Positions 10,490-23,596 of a DNA stretch of 64,000 bases are shown one piece after another (within the stretch, counting starts at the first letter, position 1; each line of letters opens with the position of its first letter). Made by a program: the position numbers and the translations under genes. Below the pieces are notes generated by a model. It made no database searches. It saw only the letters and a program-made list of their open reading frames with translations, and had not been told where the DNA came from. The stretch is from Ctena decussata (Eukaryota > Mollusca > Bivalvia > Lucinida > Lucinidae). Where the stretch lies: the NCBI GenBank assembly GCA_963989385.1, contig OZ022508.1, forward strand, positions 29,286,166 to 29,350,165. Reading direction: 5' to 3'.

Positions 10490-11990
10490 CCTTGAACAAT
10501 TTGCAAAGTGCGTTTTTCTGAAATTGTCAAAATATGGGTCTTGGGTCCAAAGTCAAAGAAATACCATGACCTCTTGTACTCATAAATCTTCATGTATACC
10601 ATTTTTAGGCCAAAATCTTCAAAATTTTCCATGAAATCTTATGTTCTGACATTTTTCCATAAAGAGGTCAAGGTAAACCCAAGATTATCATTTCAACAGT
10701 TTTGGTAGTAGTCCCTAGTACTTCATGCTACTTACCAAGTTTCAAGGCCGTATGTGTATTGGTTCTGGAGCAGAAAAATGGGTATGGCGGCCATGTTGGT
10801 CATGTGACCTGGACCGTTTGAACAAATTTTTGTTCAATCAACCCTTGGAAGCTCTTTATGAAATGTACTTACAATTGTCCCTTTGGCTTTTGAGGAAATG
10901 TCTGAAAATGTCAAAAAATGAGAGATCTGTATCAAAGAACAAAGAATGACTGACCTCTTGTACTCATAATTCTTTATGACCTCATTAAAACGATGGTACA
11001 TATCAATTTTTAGAACAACATCTTCAAAACTTCCCAAGAACCCCTGGAGGCTCTATATGAAATTTGATTACAATTGGCCCAGAAGTTCTTGAGGAGATTG
11101 TTTGAAATTGTCAAAATATGAGAGTTCTGGGTGAAAGGTTAAAGAACGACCTTGACCTCTTGTACTCACAGATCTTCATGTACTCATTAAGATGACTGCA
11201 TATACCAATTTTCAGCCTTCATCTTCACAACTTTCCAAGAAATCTTATGTTCTAACATTTTCCTATACTTGACCTTGCCAAAACACGGTCAAGGTCAACC
11301 AAAGGACATCATTATGTAAAATCTTGATACCACTGGACTACCCAATGCTACATACCAAGTTTCAAGGCCATCGGTCAATTAGTTCTTGAGAAGAAGCTTT
11401 TTAAAGTTATTTACCATATATGGGCATAGCGGCCATGTTTGTCATGTGACCTGGATCGTTTGAACAACTTTTCATTCCCTTAGCCCCTGGAGGCTCTATA
11501 TGAAATTAAGTTACAATTGACCAAGTGGTTTTTTAGCAGATTGTTTGAAACGTGCTACCCTATATCACTTTCCAACCCTGAAAATGTCTAAGTTCGAAAG
11601 CCTGTAATTTTGTCAAAAATAATTTTTGGCCATAGAAAACTTCTTGCACATCTTCAATATGACTGCAACAAGTTTGCAGTTTCCAATTGAGCTATCAAAA
11701 CTGTAGGAGGAGTTGATTGCACAAACTTGCAACTTTATATCACTTTCCAACACTGAAATGCCGAAGTTCAAAATCCAGTAATTTTGTCAAAAATTATTTT
11801 TTCACCATAAAATAACTTCATGCACATATTCATTGTGTCTGCAACATGTGTGCAAAGTTTCAAATTGATCCATCATAAGCTGTGGGAGGCGTTGATTACA
11901 CAAACTTGCTACTAAAATGTGCGGCGGACAATAGGACAGACAGACAGACAGGGGTAAAACATATTGCCCCCTGACTATCGTCACGGGGGC
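10490..11990 (+). repeat. Pearl/CvE-like tandem-core repeat element
   Basis: It interrupts the cassette-homologous intron at about 10490. It consists of degenerate units of about 400 bp, each with 'gtcaaagaa-gaccttgacctcttgtactca', 'aatcttatgttctagcattttccc' and 'ggcggccatgttggtcatgtgacctgg'. A smaller repeat pair (11560-11900) follows, then gacagacagacagg and a hairpin made of gccccctgac and gtcacgggggc at 11966-11992. This layout of core repeats, tetranucleotide run and end hairpin matches published bivalve pearl/CvE elements; the family assignment is inference. Short frames inside are not genes. Confidence 0.6.
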
Positions 11991-12177
11991 ATAAAACTGC
12001 CTGAAATGACTAAGTTCAATAGGTCGTAATTCTGTCACAATTAATTCCAGCTCAATCAAAACCCCATATGCACTTTTACAGTAGACTCACATCATGAACG
12101 TAAAGTTTTAAATAGGTCCACTGAAAAATATAGGGGGAGTTGATTACACCAGCTTTATACCCTACAATGCAAAAGAA

Positions 12178-13862
12178 AACAAGAGGTCCTGAATCGCTCA
12201 CCTGAGAAATTGGCAAAGTGGCTTTTTCTTGTGTCTGAAGTTGTCAAAATATGAGTCTTGGTTCAAAAGTCAAAGAATGCCCATGACCTCTTGTACTCAT
12301 ATACTCATTAGGACCATAGATACCATTTTAAGGCCAAAATCTTCACAATTTTCTATACAATTTGATGTTCTAGCATTTTCCCAGATTTGGCCATGCCGCA
12401 AAAAAGGTCAAGGTACACCCAAGGTCATCATCTGAACAGTCTTGGTAGTACTCTAGTACTCCATACTTCTTACCAAGTTTCAAGCCCAGATTGATTCTGG
12501 AGGAGAAGAATATTAATGGTTTAAACCATAAATGGGTATGGCGGCCAAGTTGGTAAATTAATGTGACCTGGACCGTTTGAGCAAATATTTGTTCAATCAA
12601 TTCCTGGAGACTCTATATGAAATGTGTTTACAATTGGCCCTTTGGCTTTTGAGGAAATGTTTGAAAATGTTAAAATATGAGAGATCTGTGTCAAAGGTCA
12701 AAGAATGACCTTGACCTCTTGTACTCATAAATCCACATTAAGACGACTGTATATACCATTTTTCAGGCCAAAATCTTCAGAACTTCCCATGAAATCTTAT
12801 GTTCCAGCATTTTCCCATATTTGACCTTGCCGGAAAAAGGTCAAGGTCATAATTAGAACAATCTTGATAGTTTTTGAGTCTCCAATCCTACATACTAAGT
12901 TTCACGGCCATCGGTCAATTGGTTCTGGCGAAAAAGTTTTTTAAAGTTTTTACCATATATGGGCATGGCCGCCATGTTGATCAAGTGACCCAGACCATTT
13001 GAAGAAATTTTCGTTCCCTCAACCCTTGAAGGCTCTATATGATTTTTGGTTACAATTTGCTCAGTGGTTTTTAAGAAGGAGTAAAAGAATGTCCTTGACC
13101 TCTTATACTCACAAACCGTGAGGTACTCATAAAGATGAATGTATATACAAATTTTAGGCCTTTAATTTCAAAAGTTTACATGAAATCTTGTGTTCTAGCG
13201 TTTTTCCATATTTAACCTTGCCGTAAAAAGGTCAAAGTCAATCAAAGGTCATAATTTGAACAATATTAATAGTACTTGAGTACCCAATGCTACATACTAA
13301 TTTATAAGGTCATCGGTCAATTGGTTCTGGAGAAGAAGATTTTTAAATCTTTTTACCATATATGGGCGTGGCAGTCATGTTGGTCATGTGGCCTGACCGT
13401 TTGAACAAATTTTCGTTCCCTCAACCCCTGGAGGCTCTGTATAAAATTTGGTTTCCTTTGGCCCATTGGTTTTTGAGGAAATTGTTTGAAATTGTCAAAA
13501 TATGAGAGTTCAGGGTCAAAGGTCAAAGAACGACCTTGACCTCTTGTACTAATGACTCTTCATGTACTCATTAAGATGACTGTATTTACCAATTTTTAGG
13601 CCTAAATCTTCAAAACGTTCCATGAAATCTTATGTTCTAGCATTTTCCCATATTTGACCTTGCTGTAAAATAATCTAGGTCAACCCAAGGTCATCATATT
13701 GAACAATCTGGATCGTACATGAGTACCCATTGCTATATACCAAGTTTCAAGGCAATCGGTCAATTGGTTCTGGCGAAGAAGATTTTTTGTTTCTCCATAT
13801 ATGGGCGTAGCGGCCATGTTGTTCAGTGACCTGAACTTTTTTTTAACAAATTTTCATTCCCT
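12178..13862 (+). repeat. Pearl/CvE-like tandem-core repeat element
   Basis: The left end is AAACAAGAGGTCCTGAATCG followed by CTCACCTGAG. About four degenerate core units follow, with the same 'ggtcaaagaatgaccttgac' and 'tatgggcatggcggccatgt' blocks as the element at 10490. It stops near 13862 without the microsatellite and CTCAGGTGAGCTAAAAA end, so it is truncated on the right. Confidence 0.6.
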
Positions 13863-16228
13863 CAAACGTACCCGTTTATCTCAAAAAATATGATTTGAAC
13901 ATTTTTTCTATTCTTTATCTTAAGCTTTCAGCTCCTGTTATCTCAAAATACTGGCATCTCAAAGTAAATTTTCTGTAACCAGAAGCTGAACTTCGACTAT
14001 GAAATATCGAGAACTTACTATGTAATTTCATATTTTTTTCTCTAATCATTATTATGTAACTCTTATTTCAGAATTAAAGAGAACAAATAGGGGAGACAAA
14101 AGAAAGGCTTGAAGACTTTATTTTAAGCGGGGAAACAACTAAAATGACATCGACACTACACAAAGGAAGAACTGGCTTTGAAGGATCAGTGATGGGCTAC
14201 ACCGATTTTACGAAACTCTAACTTCCAGCGGGATTCACGTGATATATGGATGATTCCATGTAAGTATCCTAACACATCAGTCAATCATCGTAGCAAATGC
14301 ATTTTAATGTAGCCCTTCTCAATAAATACGAGAATTGTCCAAAATAGGATAACACGTTTTATATCTGCGGTTCGTTTTGAACCTCAAACATTAATATTCC
14401 TGCTACCTGCACCGCTGCGTCGGAGGACGTCGTCGTTTCATCACGATGCGCTCGCAGGGTAATATGTAAACAATTTGTTATTACAGCATAACATGTATTG
14501 TGTATTCATCAATATTTCATTATAATATCAACATTCAAATTACACAAGGAAAACCAGGTCGTAAGTTGAGCGTTTTTGTGTTGCGCCACACCCTAACACC
14601 TCTAGCGCAAAACCTAATCATCTCGAATGAAAAGGGCATTTGCCAATAATGAAATTTGTAATGCTGTTGAGATTTTAGCTGGAGGGAACAGCGGTAAAAT
14701 ATCGGTTCAAAATGTTTTAGGCTCTTTAGAGACAGCCCCAATACAAGCATACTGCTAGTCAATCTGATTTTTTGGAACTATTAAAAAAAGTCAAGGATAT
14801 GACTTAGACGGGTCTGCAGATGAAATTAAGATTTTACATTAATAGTTTATTAAATATTATTGCATAAAAAGCAGTGCCGAGAGGTATTAACAGCCGTGCA
14901 TCAACAGGCGAAAAGCCGTGTTTCAACAATGGTTTTCTCGCGCTGTTGAAACACGATGACAGAACTTTCGTCATGCTTGTGCCGGGCCACTAAAAACCGC
15001 CATGCACTCTTGCCTCTCCCTTCTCGGTTAATTTACAATAATTGGTCGCGTGCTACCTAAGTTTTCTTATGACGTCATCATGTACTCTTATTACGTCATA
15101 AAGTACCGACACGGATTTCAAAGCCATGTTGTTTTCATTCTTACGATGCCAAATGGAGAGTAAATAAGTGTTAAAGAAAACATGCATCCTAAGCTTTCAG
15201 TAATCAAGAACTGCAGGATGGTACATACGAATTGATCAGGCTTGTTCTGCATGGAAATTATTGCTCAAGGTATCTGCTTTTTGTTGATTAATTTACCATC
15301 TAGATTTTGCATCAACTACAACGACCATCTTGGATACTTTTCCGAAATGAGGTTGAATAGGATGATGGCAGCCATTTTGAATAGAATGAATGCTCTCGGG
15401 CCCGGAAGACGAATATTAGTAAACAGATGCACCAGCGCGTTGATTGTTAAACGGTGATAAAATAGAGTGCCAAGTTTTTTCTCAAATTTTAACGAATAAT
15501 TCGTTGATTTATGCAATAACAGCGATCAAACATTTGTTTTCAATGCATTAACATTTGCCATGTCCCTCGGGAGATGTTGAAAACCTCGGCCTTCGGCCTC
15601 GGTTTCCAACATCTCCCTCGGGACCTGGCAAACGTTAATGCATGAAAAACCATGTTTGATCCCTATATTGTAATCTGACACATTTGATGTTTTTTTTTAA
15701 GTTTAGATAACGACTTTTAGATTCGGCAATGTCGTACGTTATTATATACTTCTCAACCTTTTCGCTTTGGAAAGCATCGTGTTAAACGTATGACTAGTAC
15801 TCGTATTTTTTTTATTGCTTTGGGTTTAAAACATGACTTTAGATATAATAATCTCTAATAAGCATTCTCTAAGTTCTTGCATGCATTCTGTGCTGATGGT
15901 CAGTGAAAACATATTATCGCTGTGTCCTGTCGTGCCTAACAATAACAGAGACGTATTGTGCAGTTTCAAACAGGTTGCTAGTAAATCCAAAGTATTTGGA
16001 AAAATCCCTTTTTATAATTATTCGATACAATAGAAAAATAACCATTATATTGATAGCATGCGGACAACTTTAAGCATGGCGGTAAAACCACTGAATTGCA
16101 CGACAGTAACAGGCAACCTAAGGTATTTAAGGTCAGGCGCCATTCATGTTGTCAAACAGTTAGGAGGCGTCGTGATTAAGTGTGAGACCGGGCCAACATT
16201 TTAAAAGTATCTTTAATGTGTTGCATAC
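13863..16228. other. Intron with palindromes and CRE-like sites
   Basis: No coding exon seen. The left part (13870-14000) has 'tatctcaaaata..ggcatctcaaa' phrases like those at 62150-62260, suggesting a decayed pogo/Tigger-type element. There are inverted repeats at 14890-14960 (gtgtttcaacaa / gctgttgaaacac) and 15548-15640 (ccctcgggagatgttg / caacatctccctcggg around ggccttcggcc). TGACGTCA occurs near 15070. A 'gccattttgaatagaatgaa' stretch precedes a gggcccgg hairpin at 15399. Short frames here show no family resemblance. Confidence 0.5.
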
Positions 16229-16405
16229 TGTTTATTTCACAGGTTGGGTAAGTTCCATTCCAGCTTCCGTCTGCAAGACATGTTCGCTCTGCATCGCCCA
16301 TTAGTGTGAACCCAGGGTTGCAACCGAATGTTGCAACTGAGCGGTAGTCCGTTCCAGAAGAATACGTTATAGATCCGTTTGACGGTGCATCAAGTGAGCC
16401 GCAGT
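16229..16405 (-). CDS. Exon: sushi domain 3
   Basis: A 177-nt exon (59 residues), phase 1 to 1. The acceptor is TTGTTACAG and the donor is AACA|GTATGCA. It contains DCGSLDAPSNGSITYSSG, RSVATFGCNPGFTLMGD, ERTCLADGSWNGTYPTC: all four sushi cysteines, the Trp, and N-glycosylation sites at NGS and NGT. It shares the RSVA.F.C.PG core, length and phase with the A and B cassette exons downstream. It is therefore the likely single-copy ancestor or sister of that expansion, with about 15 substitutions against them. Confidence 0.93.
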
Positions 16406-16852
16406 CTGTAACAAACAATTCCAATAAATGCTAAGTATCGAATTTTCTTTACGAACACATAAAACGAATATCATCTTTGCACTTTAAATCATTCAAATAC
16501 TCTATGATAAAATAAAGTTTTGCAATGTTTAGTATCTCATTTTACGATAAGACTGAATGAACCAATCGTGTCGAAAATGCTATACGTATCAAAAACAGGA
16601 ATACCTTTACGTGATTGTTTATGGTCCAGAATGTTTCATTAAGGTTCTCGTATTTGCACTATTAATAAAATCATAATAATATATTCAACAGGAGTTTACT
16701 GTAATAGCAAGCAACATATTATAGAAGTAAACTAAAAACAGAAAACAGATTTTCTTCTTTACGTCCTTCGTGAAAATTGTTGTCACACGATTATCGCAGA
16801 ACGAAGCTAGTGACAACTTAACATGGTTGATGGAAAAGGCGCATAATTCAGT

Positions 16853-17215
16853 CATAGAGGATCTTACATGAGTGCTCATGTATTATTGAATTTATTAAAC
16901 GAGTTGGGGAAAAAGATAAGATGCGAGGCTTTGCCGAGCATCTTATCGGTTTTCCTCAACGAGTTTAATAAATTCAATAATACAGGAGCACAAATGCAGG
17001 ATTCTATTTATCATATGACACTAAGAGCGCATTTTATTAGCAAAATTTGCACTAAAAAGTCACGATTACGCCATTAGAAAACGCGACATTTATATGGACG
17101 TCAACGTATAACGTTACGACGTAATTTGCATATTTAATCCACTAGTTGATTATCGTTTTTAATGCATGGCTTTATTACACTCTCAGATGCGACGTCATAT
17201 GATAAAAACATTTAC
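16853..17215. repeat. Palindrome-headed dispersed repeat, copy 1
   Basis: It starts with 'tagaggatcttacatgagtg', then a near-perfect hairpin at about 16877-16985 (attgaatttattaaacgag / ctcgtttaataaattcaat, with an inner kataagatgc-type stem and centre ggctttgccgagc). After about 120 bp it ends at 'gatgcgacgtcatatgataaa'. The same layout is at 44362-44790 and 54640-54935. Confidence 0.6.
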
Positions 17216-17519
17216 TGCATTACCCCAAAATTCCTTCAGTTCAGTTTTACTTTATGACCAAACAGTACGCTAAATATCGCAACCCTAGCTCAAGCGGTTA
17301 TTTATATATTTTGTTAACAAGGTTAAATTTGATAAAATGATTTAGTCTGAAAAGGGGCGTTGTTCAGTCAAAAATATACGGAATCGGCTCATAAGATAAT
17401 CAGGTTATTTATGCATTAAGTCAAAACAGTATGCCAACTATTACGGCCCGTGGTCTAGCGGTTCTTCAGAGATTTTATTCACAAGGTTGATTCTTGCAAA
17501 ATAATTAAAATTTAAAGAG

Positions 17520-18000
17520 TAACTACACTTCAGGAACTGACTGAATCAGATCCCACACCCTATCCCCAACATCAAAAGGAAAGACTGACAAAGACATCCC
17601 AACAAACAATAAATTACAAGTGATAAGCCGAGTCAGCAGCTCTTTCCCAAATAGGTGGCAACTCAGCTATCTTTATTGAACTAAATAATTTAGACCAACT
17701 GAAGGGTTACAACAGAATAAGCAAATTATACGAAAAACATTTAACAACTACTTTTACCTATTTTCTATTTTTATTATAGAAGGGTTAAAATGAGAACACA
17801 ATTTATAAATTAAACAGCACCGAACATAAAACAAATGCAACCGCAACGAAAGTATCGCCTTGGGACGGTCAGTAATAACTACTGTGGGGTTTAAACCGGT
17901 TTTACTTGGCCTAAACCTTCACCCTTACCCTCCGCCGCGGTGCACACAATTAGTTGGTAGTTCGGTTCGTATGGAGGTCCCCTAACTCATCAGAAAAATG
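17520..18000. repeat. Dispersed repeat also at 55190-55640 and 57200-57420
   Basis: Shared phrases with 55190-55640 are 'tatcgccttgggacggtcag', 'gtggggtttaaac', and 'gtttacttgg-ttaaa' followed by a 'ccgccgcggtg' or 'tgcggtggttcg' end. The first part ('aatcccacaccc', 'gagtcagcagctctttccc') matches 57230-57380 as well. No coding capacity was recognised. Confidence 0.5.
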
Positions 18001-18330
18001 TCTGAAAACGGTCATATTTCAGCCAAATATTTTAGGAATTAGCTCGAACGTTAATCAAGCCATTCTTGTCAAAACTGCAGATATTGTGTTTGTATGGTTG
18101 ATTCTCACAAAAACGACTTCAGAAAAGGGATATGATTCCGTCAAAAAAATACGCAACTGGCTCCAAAAATAAACAGGTCATTCTTGCTTTATATCAAACC
18201 ATATGCCATATATCATGAAAACTAGCTAAAGCGGTTCTTCAGATATTTTGTTCACAAGATATATTTTGACAAAAGGATTACGTCCGAAAAGGGGCATAAC
18301 TCAGTCAGCCAAAATGGTCATGTGACTGGG

Positions 18331-19129
18331 ATAAGCTCACCTGAGTAAAAGGCAAAAGGCTACACTTGGATCACCATTTAAATAAACCTGATAGTTTAAA
18401 CCTCTCAAAATAAGAGAGACATTAACATTACTCAATTGACATAGAATAAAATCAGCTTATTTTACTCTAAAATATACTTGTACTCATATATTTGACTGTA
18501 TTAATTAACTTTTGCGCAAAAATCGTCTACACGTTCCACGAAATCTCATGTTCTTATATGTTCCAATAAAAAAACACCAGAAAACACATTTGACTATGTA
18601 GTACCAAACATCAAGTTCAACCAGACGTCAACATTTGAGCAATCATGGTAATACTCATGTCTCCAATGCTACATACCAAGTTTCAAGGCCATCCAGCGAC
18701 TAGTTATGGAGAAGAACATTTTTAAAGGTTTTTACCAGAAATGTACTAGGCGACCATGCTTGAACAAAGTTTGTTACCCGAAGCCCTGGAGGCTTTATAT
18801 GAAATCTGGATACAATTGGCCCATTAGCTTTTGAAGAGATGCTTGATATTATCGAAATATGACAGACTTCGGTCAAAGGTCAATATACTATATAAACCAT
18901 TTTTATGCATAAACCTTCAATATCTCCTTTCCGTACACAAGCACCGGAAAGCAAATTTGACCATTCCGCAAATGGTCAAAGTCAACCCAGTTCGAACAAT
19001 ATAACGTTTCCACCAACCCTAAAGGCTATATATGAAATTTAATGACAATATGCTTCGTGATTTCAGTTGGAGCCTCCCTTAGCCATAAGACCCCCCCCCC
19101 CCTTGAGTCTCTGCCTCAGGTGAGCTAAA
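18331..19129 (+). repeat. Pearl/CvE-like element, complete ends
   Basis: The left end is ATAAGCTCACCTGAG and the right end CTCAGGTGAGCTAAAT, so the termini are inverted copies of about 13 bp. The interior holds two degenerate core units ('accaagtttcaaggccatcc', 'caattggcccattagctttt'). A 12-base C run is at 19091-19102. There are no genes inside. Confidence 0.6.
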
Positions 19130-19723
19130 TATTTACACAATTAGCTCATAAGTTAATTAGTACATCCATTTTTGGGACAAAACAGTATGCCAAATATCTT
19201 GACCCTAGCTCAACCGGTCCTCAGATACTTTGTTTACAAGGCTGATTCTGACAAAAAACATCAGTCCGAACAGAGGCATCATTCAGTCAAAATTTGCGAA
19301 ATAAGCTAAAAAAATTAGGTCAATTTTTGCGTTAAATCCAAACAGGTTGTTCACAAGGTTAATCATAAAAGACTTTATATTCCAGCGTAACATTAGGGTC
19401 ATAACTCGGCAACATCAACTTCGACGTAAAAAAAAAAAACGTATTTGCTCATTTTTTACATATCATTCTGCAAATAAATTTCAAGATCCTGCCTCCAACC
19501 GTTTCTGGTCCAGGGCATTTACGAATAAACGGATGGATGTACAGACAGATGGACGGACGGAATGACCCAAACCATTATGTCCCTCGGCTTCGTTGAAGCT
19601 GGGGGAATAAAAATTGGAGCTAAAGCTGTTCTTAAAAGGTTGAACCCATTAAGGAGGAAGACAAAAACAAGCAGAATTGCGTCCCTTGAAAGCATACATA
19701 TTTACGTTAAATAATGTGCGTAC
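19130..19723. other. Intron with further pearl-like debris
   Basis: It repeats 'gaccctagctcaaccggt', 'aggctgattctgacaaaa' and 'cataactcggcaacatc' phrases seen at 17280-17500, 18220-18330 and 48130-48360. It ends in a ggatggatgtacagacagatggacgga run and 'ggcttcgttgaagctggggg' at 19530-19610, a hairpin end typical of these elements. No exon. Confidence 0.5.
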
Positions 19724-19897
19724 CATTTATAAAGCAAGTTGGCGCAATTCCAGACCATAGTCCGTCTTCTTGACATATCCGTTGGGGACTGCCCATGAGT
19801 GGAAAGCCTGCATCACAATAGTATTCCGCCACCGACAAATATGTTGTTGTTTCAAAGGTTACAGAGCCAAATAAAATGCTCCGAGGACTCCCGCAAT
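19724..19897 (-). CDS. Exon: sushi domain 2, divergent
   Basis: A 174-nt exon (58 residues), phase 1 to 1. The acceptor is TATTGCAG and the donor is AATG|GTACGCA. Key elements are DCGSP, SVAEYYCDAGFPLMG, RICQEDGLWSG and PTCFIN: four sushi cysteines, the conserved Trp, and the hydrophobic Y-C-D-x-G-F core. It has no start codon near it and no extended open frame, so it was found by its motifs. The split codons join in frame on both sides (G|AT and G|AC, both Asp). It is the sushi domain least like the A/B cassette copies and predates their expansion. The 14.4-kb intron on its 5' side is the largest in the window. Confidence 0.88.
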
Positions 19898-20084
19898 CTG
19901 CAATAACACTTGCTTGAATTATTTCTACAATTCGAACACCTTAGTGTCCAGGATAGGTATATCGGTTATAGAAGGGTTGAAGATAACCCAAAGTACTCCG
20001 GAACTAGTCCACTTTCTATGTTCAGAAAGTGATCAGACTTCGGGGCATCGAAGTTAAAGTTAAGGCTGCAGTCGTGGTTTCTTA

Positions 20085-21000
20085 ATACTTAAGTAGTGTT
20101 CCGTATAAGGCTCAGGCAGCTACTGTGAAAACCGTGGAAAGTGACATCTCTCAGATTTGACTGATATTCCATGTATGGTTGCCTTTTGATGAAAAAGTAA
20201 CTCAAGCAAAATATTTCCGGTTTCTTTCGAGCCGTTTTCATGGTAACCAAGGTAACACATTTTGCACAAAAATCTCAGTTTTGTTGGTTGAAAAATCGAT
20301 TTTTTGGACATATTTAAGCAAATGTCCACTCCTTGATGTCCCATACTTAATTTAAAGATTTGCCTCATGTAAATATTTGATGTATGGAGTAAACATTAAA
20401 ATTAAAATAAAGAACAGCTGTTATTCTGATTGAGTGTAGAAAGTGTTTAGAATGTTGGTGGGTCAGCATTTTTTCAAAACTCACAAAAAGTGATGTTTTT
20501 AAACGGAATTATCTTCTGTCAGCAACACAACACAACAAAACTCAACTGTACGCATAATGTCATGAGTCAGCATAAATACGGACCATATTCTGATATCTGT
20601 GTTTTGGGTCAATGTTCAAAGATAAATCACCTCGAATGTTACTAACATTACAATTTAATGAAAACTTCCTTATCTTATTAAACTTTGGTGGTTCATAGGA
20701 ATTTTATGCGACTGATGTGTAAAATGCATATAAACAATTATTAATACATGCTAAAGAATTTTTATTCCTTTGGGAACTTCAGAGATACATGAAATGGATC
20801 TGAAATGGGGTCTGATTACCCCACCCACTTTCTTACACTGGAAAATAATTGTAAAGCCGTCTTCATAAAAATAATATGTTTTCATTACTGATGAAATCTT
20901 TTGCATAAAACACTTTAACATGGGGGTAGGTTTAAACATTAGTAAACAGTTTGTACAATGGAAATGCCGTTGCCATGATAACCATGGAATACTCACGCAT
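20085..21000. repeat. Dispersed repeat, inverted relative to 27770-28690
   Basis: Read inverted it matches the right copy at many points: 'gttccgtgtaaggatcaggc', 'ggaaagtgacatgtctcaga', 'gcaaaatatttcc-gtttctt', 'gttgctgacagaagataa', and the CCCCACCCAC site with the following CCTTTGGGAACTTCAGAGAT region. A third, direct relative of the right copy lies around 26100-26400. It carries 'ccatggtaacc'-type palindromes at 20242-20256 and 20969-20982. No transposase frame was seen. Confidence 0.6.
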
Positions 21001-21749
21001 TATACCTCTTAAGCATGATACAATGGTCCTTTAACCTATCAATTTTGATACAACTTAGAAGGCAGTTTTCATCATTTGGTAGTCTGACTTCAGATACTTT
21101 ACAACCAATAATTTACTGATATGGGAACTAATAAATACCGGGGCTGTATTGCCTCAGAGAACTAAGTTTAAATCAAAGATGTTATGGATATCATTTTAAG
21201 AGGCATTGGCAGTTTTAGCTGAACAAAATTGACGCAGATAATGTAACGCATCTATTCATTTCCTAAAGTATGAATAAGCAAAAACATATCTAGAGAATAT
21301 GCATGCCTGTGTTTATCAGTGTTTAAAACATATGCAACGGGATCTAAATACCCCACCCACTTACTCAAATACTTTAAAATAGAATTATGAATATTTAGTT
21401 TAACGTGCAAAGTACTATCATTTATTATGAGTCGCTTCTTTACTTTTTTATGTAAATATGACATTAACTTTTGTTTAACACACCCGAATATTTATACGCA
21501 TAGGCGAAATTTTGGTTCAGCATTTTGCTTGTTGTCCGGCCAGTACCATTCATAAAACATCTTCTTGTGGGAAATTTTCTGTCTGGCCAAATTAAGTGGT
21601 TACAACGTAAAAGACATATTTTGTAGAAGACCACTTAAGAAACATGTCTGTAATTTTTGTCTCAATGTCTGCAATGAGATACCTGTAGCAGTAAATGACA
21701 ATTTTTATTTTTAAACGCAGTTTGCAAAAACGGGATATGTTACATGTAT

Positions 21750-23345
21750 GCTAAGGCACTGGCGTTCGTCCGTCATTGACTTTTTGTTTCCGGATACCTC
21801 CTTTTACAGTTTAATCCGAGCGAGCTGAAACTTTGTAGATAGTAAGACTATGTAATGGACCAGCCCATAGTGGTTCGAGGTTACACTCCAATGATTTACA
21901 GCAGAGTTACAACTCTTACTTAGATTTTCAGCATGTTCGTTTCTGGATATTATTAATTTCTCTTACAGTTTTTATCCAATATCAAGTTTAAACTTTGTAA
22001 ATAATCCAGCTATGATGTGGAGTAGCTCATGTTGTTTGGAGGTTACGCTCCGATGATTTTTAGGAGAGTTACATCTTTTTGAAAACAAACTGACTATGGC
22101 AGTTTATAAGGTTATTCTTGTGCGTTCCATTATAAGGTTACTCTTTGGAATATAATAATGAAGCTTGGGTTTAGACAGTGTGTCTCATACCAGAATTGTT
22201 GCCCCCCTTTACTTACTTTCGGAGTTACACCCCTTTTATTATTTTAAACTATTTTTGTACTCCCCATAACTAAGTAACTCTTTAGAAGTCATAATGAAAC
22301 TTGATAGCAATGTTTGTGAGATTAAGATGATGTCACTTGTAACAATGATTGCTTTGCCTTGCTTATTTTTGGAATAACATGCCTTTGACTAATTTCTAAA
22401 GCTGCTCTTCGGCAAGCCATAACTAGGTAACTGTATGGAATACCTTTTTGAAAGTTTAGAGAAATGTGTATTAGGTTGCATTGGTGTGTCGCATATATAA
22501 ATGCTTCCTCTTCCTTATTTTTATAGTTATATCCCTTTGCCTAGTTTTAAGGCTATTCTTGTGGGCACCATAAATACGTAAGTGGTGAAACATAAGTGAA
22601 ATAGGTTCAAAGAGTATGTCTCATTTAAGAATAATTGCTCCTCCTTCCTTATTATCATACCCCCGACATACGAAGTATGTCAGGGGGTATATAGGTTTTG
22701 TCATTCCATCTATTCCGTCCTTTTCATCGTTCTTTCGTCCGTCCGTTCATCAACTTTACGTCAAAGTTTTGCGATAAAACTTTTGGGTTGCTCATATATC
22801 TGCAACTACACATCAGATTCTTTTCATGTTTGGTTCATGATATCTCTATAGCATTACCTTTAATGTGAATTTGCTAAGCCCCTGGGTCAGGTCCCAGGGT
22901 GGGGCCAGGGGTCAATAATTAGGACTTAGGCATTTTCATTATGTATTACGTTCAACCTTTCTGATTGCTCATATCTATGTAACTGCATTGAAAATTCCTT
23001 CCATATTTGGTTCATGATATCTCTACATCATTATTTTCGTTATGGACTACCTAAGCTGCAGGGTCAGGCTCATGGGTGGGGGCAATAACTATGACTTAGC
23101 CATATGCTATAGTGTTTTGGCGTATAGTTCCAATATACTTCAGTGGAGCCTAATGATACATGACTAGCTAAATTTCATACTGAATTACATCATCTGGATG
23201 CTGCTGCTGTCCTAAGGTCAAGGTCACAGACTTAGAATTTTGTACACCTATGACATTTGCATTGAAGTTGTGTGTTAAAGTATGCTTTCATTAGGCGGTG
23301 GCACTGGTCGGGGGTATACGTGAGCCCCTGCTCACTTGCTCTAGT
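21750..23345 (+). repeat. Degenerate tandem units and a GACATACGAAGTATGTC-ended element
   Basis: The first part (21770-22640) has about five poorly conserved units with 'ggagttacatccctttga' and 'ctccccataactaagtaact'. At 22665 a sharp left end begins: CCCCCGACATACGAAGTATG then TCAGGGGGTAT, a palindrome. It runs with 'ttcatgatatctctacatca' repeats to about 23340, where 'ggtcgggggtatacgtgagc' mirrors the start. It is non-coding. Confidence 0.5.
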
Positions 23346-23596
23346 TTTTGGAGTTACATCTCTTTGATCACCTGTGAACACAGCATCACCGGGCGGAAGT
23401 CTTCCTGTAAGAATTCAGCGGCCGGTATAGAACTTCAACTTGGGTTCAACAGTAATATGTTACCGGTAAGACTCGAGTGAGCCTTGCTTGATCAGCTTGG
23501 TACACCATCTAGATTTCAAGGATCAATGTAGGTAGGGATAGGCCCTTTGAGTTTGGTTATTCTTATTTATTTTTTTGTTATATTGCTTTTGGTGCG

